From assembly GCA_947178115.1 (NCBI GenBank), contig CAMWXF010000164.1:1-5141 (forward strand): a DNA stretch of 5,141 bases. The letters are read 5' to 3'. How positions within the stretch are numbered: position 1 is the stretch's first letter; each line of letters begins with the position of its first letter. The notes beneath the pieces are model-generated. The model worked only from the letters and a program-made list of their open reading frames with translations. It made no database searches and had not been told where the DNA came from. The position numbers and the translations under genes were made by a program. Positions 1-5,141 of the stretch are shown here, piece by piece. This stretch comes from an uncultured Lachnospiraceae bacterium. Lineage in GTDB: Bacteria; Bacillota; Clostridia; Lachnospirales; Lachnospiraceae.

Positions 1-1469
1 TCTTGGAAGTAATCGCGAAGACCGGCAATGATCTCTTCCCGAGAACCGGCCAGACAGGCTTCTTCGCAGAAATCGGCGATTGCGGGCAGATTCGCTTCCG
101 GAACATCCAGCCACAGATCACTGGAGAGCGGTGCGGCGTTTCCCACAGGCAGTCCGGTCAGAAGCGGATAATAGGTATATTCCTGTTGCTTGGTGGGCAT
201 GATCGTCTTGCCTATGTCTTCGGAATAGTAGGGCAGATATACGCCGACCATTGCGGCCACGTTCGTGATCTTCATGAGTCCTTTTGCGTAATTGTCCTGA
301 TCGGAAGCAAAAGCCTCTTTCAGCCGTCTCGCCGTATCCGGATCCCAGCCTTCTGCATAGGCGGTTTTATCTTCCGAGTTCCAATGGTTTTCATAGGGAA
401 TATATTCTGCACCCACAAAGGTTTTCAGATAGATTCTGTCAAAAGTATAGGGGACAAATTCCAGATTCAGATCGGGTTCATAGTCCAGACGAACGGAATT
501 CACGCCGCCCAGGCGTCCGTTTACGAGTCCGCCGGTTGTGGGATAGAAGTTGATCAGTCCCATGAGACCGAGGAGATAGAAATTTTCCATCGTGTCCATG
601 GTTTGCAGCTTCAGGGCGCTTGTTTTTCTGTCGGCCATATAAGCGCTCTGCGGGAATAAAAAGGAGGTAACGCTCACGACGATACTGCACAGGAGCGCGA
701 CTGCAAGCAGAGTGCCCATGGCGGCTTTGGAAGAGAAATTCCCGTAAAATATGTGTTTTTGTGCTGCTTTTCGCAGAATCTTCGGGTGCAGACGATGGCA
801 CTGATATCGATTCTGCCTAAAGATGTATACGGTGATAATTCCTGCGGCAAACAGGACGACGTAGCCGCCGGCAGGCTCATATTCCAGATAGATCGGTACT
901 AACAGGAAGAGCACGGAGGGAATGGCGGCAAAATAATACCTGCCTTTGCGCGAAATCAGTCCGTTTAGGATAATGCAGCCGACGAAGGCAAAATAGCACA
1001 TGGCTACGGAGACGGACAGGAAGTGATTCTCCGCCTGTTCCGCAAAGCTGACCTGCGCCTCGGTTCCGAAGAAGGAGGCGGCGTAGGAGGAAATATCGTT
1101 CAGGAGGCCGTAGAATCCGCTGCTGATGTAGACGCGCATGCCGATTCCGGTGTACAGGACGAGGAGAAAGATCAGGGTATAACCCACATTTTCCCACCAG
1201 CCGGATGCATAGAGAGTGGCACAGTAGAGTGCGGCGAGCAGAGCCGAGAGGAAGAAGGCCCACTTCGCATAAGATATATGGAAAGCGGACAGTGTGCCGC
1301 CCAGGCTTCCGGTGATGATCGCAAACAGGAACAAAGCGCGGACGAGCAGATTGCCCCATCGACTGTAGGGCTCGTCTGCACTGTGGGCGAACAGATCTTC
1401 GGACAGTATAATGCCCTCGGACAATACAATATTCTGTTGGCTTTTTCTCTTCCATATGCTCTTAGCCAT
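1..1469 (-). CDS. Polytopic membrane protein, probable TgpA-like transglutaminase (3' end outside window)
   Basis: The frame is open from ATG 1469 to the window edge: 489 codons with no stop, so the C-terminus is missing. Visible layout: a short charged N-terminus (residues 1-40); seven hydrophobic segments at about 41-62, 70-88, 95-113, 153-172, 178-195, 200-217 and 250-272; then a soluble, presumably extracytoplasmic region from 273 onward, rich in Tyr, Asp and Asn. A bundle of N-terminal helices followed by an external domain is the layout of TgpA/DUF3488 transglutaminase-like proteins. In that family the Cys-His-Asp core follows later, then usually one more helix. The core itself is not in view, so the name rests on topology and on position after moxR and DUF58. 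The start overlaps the DUF58 stop by 8 bp, and GGAGA at 1483-1479 sits 9 nt upstream of the ATG, which suggests translational coupling. It could instead be another large membrane protein of such clusters. Confidence 0.72.
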   Translation of the reverse strand, partial: MAKSIWKRKSQQNIVLSEGIILSEDLFAHSADEPYSRWGNLLVRALFLFAIITGSLGGTLSAFHISYAKWAFFLSALLAALYCATLYASGWWENVGYTLIFLLVLYTGIGMRVYISSGFYGLLNDISSYAASFFGTEAQVSFAEQAENHFLSVSVAMCYFAFVGCIILNGLISRKGRYYFAAIPSVLFLLVPIYLEYEPAGGYVVLFAAGIITVYIFRQNRYQCHRLHPKILRKAAQKHIFYGNFSSKAAMGTLLAVALLCSIVVSVTSFLFPQSAYMADRKTSALKLQTMDTMENFYLLGLMGLINFYPTTGGLVNGRLGGVNSVRLDYEPDLNLEFVPYTFDRIYLKTFVGAEYIPYENHWNSEDKTAYAEGWDPDTARRLKEAFASDQDNYAKGLMKITNVAAMVGVYLPYYSEDIGKTIMPTKQQEYTYYPLLTGLPVGNAAPLSSDLWLDVPEANLPAIADFCEEACLAGSREEIIAGLRDYFQ

Positions 1470-2532
1470 TCGTACATATCTCCATCTGTATGGTATCGTC
1501 TTTGACTGTCAGACACATGTAACTGCGAAGCTGGGGATAGCAGTTCGCCATATAACTCTGCAGCATGGTGCTGTTGCGGGCAGACAGTTCGGTTCGGAAA
1601 ATTTCACAAAAAGCGTTCTCCAGTTCCTCCTCACTTCCGCAAGAGTAGCTGTCAAATGCGTATAGACGCTGATTCCAGACAAGCAGCCGGACCGTCAAGC
1701 GTTCTTTAAGCATTTCCGTGACAATAAGGCAGCCTTCCGACAATAGCTGCTGAACTTTTTCCTTCTCAGGAGGAAGGTCCAGGAGCAGTACATGCTCGCT
1801 GCCTGAGAGGGAGACTCGCTCTTTGACCATCAGCTCCCGTTGTCTGGCTGAGAGCTTCCAGTGGATATCCCGCGGGCGGTCACCGGGTACATAGGCGCGG
1901 ATATCGCTGACTTCGCTGTGATCGCTGCCCTTCCGCACGCTCTCCGCAAGTTCCGCCGCACCGGAGTAAGTCTCCGGAAGAGAAAACTGTGACGGCTCTT
2001 CGTGTTTTGGCAGAACGAAGATACATTCCTCTGGATTGCAGCTGGCGCGAATCAGGAAAATGCCCAGCAGGTCGGTGAGAATATATTCTTTACAGGTGAA
2101 AACGATCCGACCCAGATCGGTCATGGAGACGGTCATCGGAAACCGCTTGGTGCCGCGGGGAGGTATCGACAGCAGAATCTTCTGGTCATTACTGGTCTGA
2201 AAAAAGGAATTGCCGACAGTGAGAAGCCATGTGCTGTGCAGCGCGCAGGATAGGCTGTGGTTTGTTGCGCTGACGATGACCTCGACGGGTTCTCCAGGTC
2301 TGACGGTTTTATGAGTGACACGGATATCTCCCTCTATGGAATCTGCCAGCCGCCATGCCATATAGAAGGAGCAGGGCACCAGAAGGGTAAGGATGATTCC
2401 AATGAGCAGGAAAAAATATCCCCGTAAAGCGAAAAAGAGCAGAATATTAATGATATAAATCAGCATAAATGCCGCCAGATGTAAGGCGGATATACTGATT
2501 TTTTTGTTTGTAGTATGATTAATCGTGTTCAT
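1462..2532 (-). CDS. DUF58 domain-containing membrane-anchored protein
   Basis: 356 residues ending in TAA. Two adjacent hydrophobic segments lie at about 16-36 and 38-58, forming an N-terminal hairpin anchor. A beta-rich region follows (about 70-165). The diagnostic DUF58 signature is at 212-230: RAYVPGD, then RDIHWK, then SAR. After it comes a vWA-like fold starting with the strand VLLLDL (248-253). The usual MIDAS DxSxS is absent, since the strand runs into D-L-P-P-E, so metal binding there is doubtful. DUF58 proteins commonly pair with MoxR ATPases and transglutaminase-like proteins; their biochemical role is not established. Start choice: an in-frame stop at 2550-2548 leaves only TTG 2538 or ATG 2532. 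I prefer the ATG, although neither has a clear Shine-Dalgarno sequence (the nearest purine run, GGAAA, is about 20 nt upstream of the ATG). It lies 93 bp after moxR and overlaps the next gene by 8 bp. Confidence 0.93.
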   Translation of the reverse strand: MNTINHTTNKKISISALHLAAFMLIYIINILLFFALRGYFFLLIGIILTLLVPCSFYMAWRLADSIEGDIRVTHKTVRPGEPVEVIVSATNHSLSCALHSTWLLTVGNSFFQTSNDQKILLSIPPRGTKRFPMTVSMTDLGRIVFTCKEYILTDLLGIFLIRASCNPEECIFVLPKHEEPSQFSLPETYSGAAELAESVRKGSDHSEVSDIRAYVPGDRPRDIHWKLSARQRELMVKERVSLSGSEHVLLLDLPPEKEKVQQLLSEGCLIVTEMLKERLTVRLLVWNQRLYAFDSYSCGSEEELENAFCEIFRTELSARNSTMLQSYMANCYPQLRSYMCLTVKDDTIQMEICTNG

Positions 2533-2615
2533 AAGCAATATTTCAAGTTAATTTCCGGCTTATTTTGAGTCTGCGACGGAGTTTTGTAAAACACGCAGTA
2601 TCTCACGGGAATTAA

Positions 2616-2628
2616 TGAGCATAGCTCA
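2616..2628 (-). other. Short perfect dyad over the moxR stop codon
   Basis: Perfect 5-bp arms TGAGC and GCTCA flank a 3-nt centre, and the first arm contains the moxR TGA stop. No T-run follows, so this is not a convincing terminator. The remaining moxR-DUF58 gap (2533-2615) is AT-rich and has no gene. It contains another small dyad, GTTTT-AC-AAAAC on the minus strand (2592-2581). The gap could be an RNA processing or stability site between cistrons, or chance. Confidence 0.3.
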
Positions 2629-3558
2629 GTTAATCTTAGGACTTCGTACCGTTTCATGGAGTTTATCGATGGCGGCCTCTACTAAGGTGCCTTCGGCCAA
2701 GGCTCTTGCACTGAGGCGCACGCGGTGTCCGAGTACATCCACCAGCACGCTCTGGACATCATGTGCGGTTATGAAATCCCGCCCGTCAATCATTGCCATG
2801 GCCCGTGACATACGCAGGAGGGCGATGGCGGCACGAGGGCTGGCACCCTGAGCAAAGAGGGGATTGTTTCGTGTCCGCTCCACGAGGGACACCATATATT
2901 CATACAGGGAGTCGTGGACAAATATTTCCTCGGTCTTCTTTTGCAGATCCTGCAGTTCCTCCAAGGAGAGTATAGGCGAGACATCAGCGAGCTGCTTCCA
3001 CACTTCGCCCTTTAACAGCGCTACGGCATCTTCATGTCCGGGGTACCCCATGGACAGGCGCACGAGGAAACGGTCAAGCTGCGATTCCGGCAGCAGTTGT
3101 GTGCCTGACGAGCCGGCCGGATTCTGTGTGGCGATTACGATAAAGGGGTCCGGCAGCCTGCGGGTCGTTCCCTCGATACTTACCTGACGTTCCTCCATGA
3201 CTTCCAGCAGTGCGGACTGTGTTTTTGGGGAAGTCCGATTGATTTCGTCTGCAAGAAGCAGATTGCAGAAGACCGCACCCTCCTGAAACTCGAATTCGCC
3301 CTTCTGGCTGTGGTACATGGAGAAGCCGAGCAGGTCGCTGGGAAGGACATCCGGCGTAAACTGGACTCTTCTGTAATCTAAGGAGAGTACCCGTGCAAAA
3401 GTGGTGGCCAGTGTCGTTTTTCCCACGCCGGGGATATCCTCCATCAGAATATGACCGCCGCCGATGATTGCGGCAAGCACTTTCTCCACAACATTTTCTT
3501 TTCCCTTAATGATCCGGTTTACGGCGGCCTGAACCTGATTTAATCTGTTGTCCGGCAT
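2626..3558 (-). CDS. MoxR-family AAA+ ATPase
   Basis: 310 residues, the usual length for MoxR proteins. All AAA+ motifs are visible: Walker A GVGKTT (44-49), Walker B LLLADE (100-105) followed by INRTSPKTQ, sensor 1 ATQNP (143-147), the arginine-finger region ESQLDRF (158-164, Arg163), and sensor 2 GASPRAA (238-244, Arg242). A C-terminal helical lid follows (about 240-305). No membrane segment or signal peptide is seen, so it is cytoplasmic. Family members are thought to use ATP hydrolysis to remodel or activate partner proteins, often vWA or DUF58 proteins encoded next door. The start is ATG 3558, with a strong GGAGG at 3570-3566 six nt upstream. It is the first gene of the minus-strand cluster moxR - DUF58 - membrane protein, with a candidate promoter about 45-75 bp upstream. 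The generic name moxR would be a family label, so no symbol is assigned. Confidence 0.97.
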   Translation of the reverse strand: MPDNRLNQVQAAVNRIIKGKENVVEKVLAAIIGGGHILMEDIPGVGKTTLATTFARVLSLDYRRVQFTPDVLPSDLLGFSMYHSQKGEFEFQEGAVFCNLLLADEINRTSPKTQSALLEVMEERQVSIEGTTRRLPDPFIVIATQNPAGSSGTQLLPESQLDRFLVRLSMGYPGHEDAVALLKGEVWKQLADVSPILSLEELQDLQKKTEEIFVHDSLYEYMVSLVERTRNNPLFAQGASPRAAIALLRMSRAMAMIDGRDFITAHDVQSVLVDVLGHRVRLSARALAEGTLVEAAIDKLHETVRSPKIN

Positions 3559-3580
3559 AGTGTTCCTCCATGGTATAATA

Positions 3581-3608
3581 CAAAGTAAATTTTGCAGAAA
3601 TTTATTTT
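3581..3608 (+). repeat. Palindromic repeat copy 1 (moxR side)
   Basis: The core AAAGTAAATTT / AAATTTATTTT is an imperfect dyad around TGCAG. All eleven outer pairs form in plus-strand RNA, one of them G-U. It matches copy 2 (3924 onward) at 24 of 28 positions in the same orientation. It directly abuts the predicted moxR -10 and spans the predicted start site, so it may affect transcription start or form a leader hairpin. It could be a binding site or a piece of a dispersed repeat. Confidence 0.6.
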
Positions 3609-3638
3609 ATTATACAATAAGTGTCGTTCAGCATACAA
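3609..3638 (-). promoter_or_regulatory. Candidate sigma-A promoter of the moxR cluster
   Basis: On the minus strand a perfect -10 TATAAT lies at 3614-3609, with a weak -35 TTGTAT at 3638-3633 (3 of 6 consensus bases) and an 18-bp spacer. Transcription would begin near 3602, giving a leader of roughly 44 nt before ATG 3558. The leader would contain most of the palindromic repeat at 3582-3608. The prediction comes from consensus matching only. A second weak -10-like TATTAT at 3580-3575 has no plausible -35. Confidence 0.5.
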
Positions 3639-3723
3639 CCCCTGCGTTTCAGTTGATTGTGATGGAGCCTATATGTGTTTCTTTAAAAATAGCCAATCCC
3701 CAGCGCTGATGGAAGTTAATATC

Positions 3724-3739
3724 TTAAGGAGCCCCTTAA
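3724..3739. repeat. Perfect 6-bp hairpin inside the element
   Basis: TTAAGG and CCTTAA flank a 4-nt AGCC loop. It sits directly inside the left terminal arm and shares its first base with that arm. It immediately precedes the A-tract that borders repeat copy 3. Read on the minus strand, the T-tract after copy 3 runs straight into this hairpin. Confidence 0.6.
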
Positions 3740-3769
3740 AAAAAGTAAATTTCTTCGAAATTAACTTTG
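3734..3769 (-). repeat. Palindromic repeat copy 3 (inverted orientation)
   Basis: Read on the minus strand, this 36-bp stretch matches copy 2 (3924-3959) at 33 of 36 positions, including a run of seven T and the following AA. The dyad itself (3742-3768) has 12-bp arms, AAAGTAAATTTC and GAAATTAACTTT, with one mismatch around a 3-nt centre. It lies inside the 162-bp element, so the element and the flanking repeats appear to be related sequence material. The T-run after the stem gives a weak, AT-rich terminator-like shape on the minus strand. Confidence 0.65.
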
Positions 3770-3772
3770 GTT

Positions 3773-3839
3773 GGCACTTAGTGAGGTATTTTACGAACTT
3801 AGTGCCCGCTACGCTTTTTACGGAGCGGGAGCGCGGCTC
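3773..3839. repeat. Consecutive GC-richer hairpins inside the element
   Basis: Three stems follow each other: GGCACTTAGT (3773-3782) with ACTTAGTGCC (3797-3806), one T-T mismatch; CCCGCT (3805-3810) with AGCGGG (3824-3829); and GAGC (3829-3832) with GCTC (3836-3839). The first two share bases 3805-3806, so they partly compete. The loop of the first holds a possible inner GTA/TAC pairing. No riboswitch or known RNA family was recognised. Confidence 0.5.
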
Positions 3840-3923
3840 TGTAGATATTAACTTTCATCAGTGCGGAAGCCGTAGATAAATCATGAATCCCTTGTATATT
3901 CCAAGTTCGCGCAGCAAAACTCG

Positions 3924-3959
3924 CAAAGTTAATTCCGCAGAAATTTACTTTTTTTAATG
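3924..3959 (+). repeat. Palindromic repeat copy 2 with T-tract (permease side)
   Basis: The core AAAGTTAATTCC-GCAG-AAATTTACTTT (3925-3951) forms a ten-pair AT-rich stem with one internal mismatch. Seven T (3949-3955) overlap its end. It is the best-matching partner of copy 3 in inverted orientation. The stem is too AT-rich to call an intrinsic terminator with confidence, but it could weakly stop plus-strand transcription before the permease promoter. Confidence 0.6.
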
Positions 3960-3972
3960 ATTATTTAATAAT
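3960..3972. repeat. 13-bp AT-only perfect palindrome
   Basis: ATTATT and AATAAT flank a single T, directly after repeat copy 2. It lies about 65 bp upstream of the permease -10. It could be a protein binding site or simply AT-rich chance. A CCCGGG palindrome follows at 3996-4001. Confidence 0.3.
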
Positions 3973-4004
3973 TCCCGCGTTACACTGTCCTAAGACCCGG
4001 GCAA

Positions 4005-4039
4005 ACGGTACTGTATGGCTACCGGCTTTACAGAACTGT
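4005..4039. promoter_or_regulatory. Paired palindromic sites, candidate operator for the permease gene
   Basis: Two related 10-bp palindromes, ACGGTACTGT (4005-4014, one arm mismatch) and ACAGAACTGT (4030-4039, perfect arms), fit the pattern ACRGNNCTGT. They lie 25 bp apart start to start. Taken together, 4005-4015 and 4029-4039 also form an inverted repeat matching at 9 of 11 positions. The right site ends inside the extended -10 element, so a bound protein would block or reshape promoter recognition. No regulator gene is in the window and I cannot assign a regulator family. Confidence 0.4.
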
Positions 4040-4045
4040 TATAAT
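4037..4045 (+). promoter_or_regulatory. Extended -10 promoter of the ABC permease gene
   Basis: TG-T-TATAAT is a perfect extended -10 element, with the hexamer at 4040-4045. At 16 to 18 bp spacing no good -35 is present (for example GGCTAC at 4017-4022). The promoter therefore either relies on the TG extension or needs an activator. The predicted start near 4052 gives a leader of about 20 nt containing AGGAAAGG (4061-4068), the ribosome binding site. Confidence 0.6.
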
Positions 4046-4072
4046 TAATTTTAATAAGAAAGGAAAGGACAG

Positions 4073-5141
4073 ATGTTTCTACGCATACTGAAAAAAGATT
4101 TAAAACGAAAAAGAACAATGAACGTGATCCTGCTGCTGTTCATCATATTGGCGGCGATGCTTCTGGCAAGCAGCGTGGATAACCTGATTGCGGTGAACGG
4201 CGCCATTGATCATTTCATGAAGATCTCCAAGGTGCCGGATTCTCTCGTGGTTGCCCTGACGGATGGGGTGACCGATGAAATCGCCGATTTTCTGCAGGCA
4301 AATGAATGGGTTTCGGAATATGAGGTGATTGACGGCTTTAACCTGCTCAATGAGGATGTGACAATTACGAGTTGTCAGGCGGAGCCCGGAAAAAGCGGGT
4401 ATGAGAGAACGAACACGCTATGTATCGAGAAGATTCCGGATGACTTTGTGAAAGTTTTCACAACAGAGGACAGTCCTCTTATGTTAAAGCCCGGTGAGAT
4501 TGCATTTCCGAAGGTGGAGGCGGATAACAATAACCTGCAGGTAGGGGACACAGTCTCCATCCGGGTCGGAGAAGTGGAGCAGGAGTTTCGGATTGCTGCG
4601 ATCGTTAAGGATGCGGTATTCGGAAGTTCCATGATGGGATTTAAGAGACTGGTTGTCACGGAGGAGGATTATGCCCGTTATGCCGGACAGGAGAGGCTGG
4701 TTCATATCGGAATCTACAATGTAAATTATGCTGACAAGGAAAAGTTTCAAAGTGAGTGGAAAAAACAGAATTTTACCGTGATCAGTGCCATTGACGGGAA
4801 GGATACGATCCGCCTGTGCTATATCATGGATATGCTGATTGCGGCGATCCTGATCGTGGTGAGTGTCTGTCTGATTCTGCTGTCTTTTCTGGTGCTGCGG
4901 TTCACCATCGTATTTACCATGCAGGAAGACTATAAAGAGATCGGTATCATGAAGGCCATCGGATTAAGAGATGCGGGCATCAAAGGGCTGTATCTGATCA
5001 AGTATTTTGCCATCTCCGTGGCCGGTGCCATGATCGGGCTGGTGTGCAGTATACCTTTCGGAAAGGCGATTCTGAAACGGGCTATTGTCAATATCGTAGT
5101 GGAGCAGAACGGACAGAATTTTGTCATTAACATTGTCTGTG
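4073..5141 (+). CDS. FtsX/MacB-type ABC transporter permease (3' end outside window)
   Basis: The frame is open from ATG 4073 to the window edge: 356 codons with no stop. A basic N-terminus (LKKDLKRKR) precedes transmembrane segment 1 (about 17-34). Next comes a large external domain (about 40-245) of MacB periplasmic-core style, then transmembrane segment 2 (about 252-282). A cytoplasmic loop with the FtsX-family motif EIGIMKAIGLRDAGIK (289-304) leads into segment 3 (about 306-330). The missing part would hold the remaining helices and perhaps a second FtsX half. Such permeases pair with a separate ATPase for efflux of peptides, drugs or lipids, or for signalling to envelope enzymes; the substrate cannot be inferred here. 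The start is supported by AGGAAAGG 4-8 nt upstream. It is the first gene after a divergent intergenic region with its own promoter. The ATPase is not upstream and is presumably encoded downstream. Confidence 0.9.
   Translation, partial: MFLRILKKDLKRKRTMNVILLLFIILAAMLLASSVDNLIAVNGAIDHFMKISKVPDSLVVALTDGVTDEIADFLQANEWVSEYEVIDGFNLLNEDVTITSCQAEPGKSGYERTNTLCIEKIPDDFVKVFTTEDSPLMLKPGEIAFPKVEADNNNLQVGDTVSIRVGEVEQEFRIAAIVKDAVFGSSMMGFKRLVVTEEDYARYAGQERLVHIGIYNVNYADKEKFQSEWKKQNFTVISAIDGKDTIRLCYIMDMLIAAILIVVSVCLILLSFLVLRFTIVFTMQEDYKEIGIMKAIGLRDAGIKGLYLIKYFAISVAGAMIGLVCSIPFGKAILKRAIVNIVVEQNGQNFVINIVC

Larger units (their letters stand above)
3703..3864. repeat. 162-bp inverted-repeat-bounded multi-hairpin element (MITE-like or structured RNA)
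   Basis: Left arm 3703-3724 and right arm 3843-3864 are 22-bp inverted repeats identical at 20 of 22 positions. Both mismatches become G-U pairs in plus-strand RNA, so the whole arm can close. Inside, in order: a perfect hairpin at 3724-3739, palindromic repeat copy 3 at 3742-3768, a 10-bp stem at 3773-3782/3797-3806 with one mismatch, a 6-bp GC-rich stem CCCGCT/AGCGGG at 3805-3810/3824-3829, and GAGC-GCG-GCTC at 3829-3839. There is no transposase and no convincing coding frame: the only long plus-strand frame here begins at a TTG without a ribosome binding site and looks like repeat read-through. No clear target-site duplication is seen at the ends. Most likely a non-autonomous dispersed repeat; a structured non-coding RNA is the alternative. 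Confidence 0.6.

Noticed and set aside
3..659. 218-codon plus-strand frame
   Set aside because: It is antisense to the continuous membrane-protein gene, has no ribosome binding site, and its peptide shows no domain or membrane pattern.
1023..1505. 160-codon plus-strand frame
   Set aside because: It is a shadow of the transmembrane-coding region on the minus strand and crosses the DUF58/membrane-protein junction.
3592..3879. Plus-strand 95-codon reading frame through the intergenic region
   Set aside because: It starts at TTG with no ribosome binding site and runs through all the hairpins and repeats. Its composition reflects the repeat, not a protein.
3581..3959. CRISPR-like array
   Set aside because: The three repeat copies are about 160-180 bp apart, differ in orientation, and have structured unequal intervals; no cas genes are present.
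3924..3959. Confident Rho-independent terminator
   Set aside because: The T-tract is good, but the stem is almost entirely A-T with a mismatch, and there is no plus-strand gene upstream needing termination.
4029..4039. LexA, CopY or BlaI operator
   Set aside because: The ACAG-AA-CTGT arms and spacing do not fit the B. subtilis-type LexA (GAAC-N4-GTTC) or TACA-N2-TGTA style sites, so no regulator family is assigned.
4375..5133. Minus-strand frames opposite the permease
   Set aside because: They are antisense to a continuous, well-supported coding frame with FtsX motifs and a proper start.

Overview
The window looks like chromosomal DNA from a Gram-positive gut-type Firmicute, most likely Lachnospiraceae. 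This rests on protein style, Shine-Dalgarno sequences, sigma-A-like promoters and intermediate base composition; it is inference, since there is no rRNA or other phylogenetic marker here. Two gene blocks diverge from a 514-bp intergenic region.

Left block (minus strand, read right to left): a MoxR-family AAA+ ATPase (3558 to 2626), a DUF58 protein (2532 to 1462), and the N-terminal 489 residues of a polytopic membrane protein (1469 to beyond base 1). The last is most likely the transglutaminase-like partner (TgpA/DUF3488 type), whose catalytic part would lie outside the window. DUF58 and the membrane protein overlap by 8 bp. MoxR, DUF58 and transglutaminase-like genes form a widespread conserved cluster. 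MoxR ATPases are thought to act as chaperones for partner proteins, and the membrane pair is thought to act at the cell envelope. Their exact substrate is generally unknown.

Right block (plus strand): the first 356 residues of an FtsX/MacB-type ABC transporter permease (4073 to beyond 5141). It has a good ribosome binding site and an extended -10 promoter preceded by two similar short palindromes that could be operator sites. No ATPase partner is visible.

Intergenic region (3559-4072): this is the least ordinary part. It holds three copies of a roughly 27-bp AT-rich palindromic repeat, two in one orientation and the middle one inverted. The middle copy lies inside a 162-bp segment bounded by 22-bp inverted repeats (20/22 identical, fully pairable with two G-U pairs in plus-strand RNA). 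That segment is almost completely filled with further hairpins. It resembles a MITE-like dispersed element or a structured non-coding RNA. I recognise no named family. The left repeat copy overlaps the predicted moxR promoter and 5' leader.

No tRNA, rRNA, CRISPR array, transposase or integrase was found.
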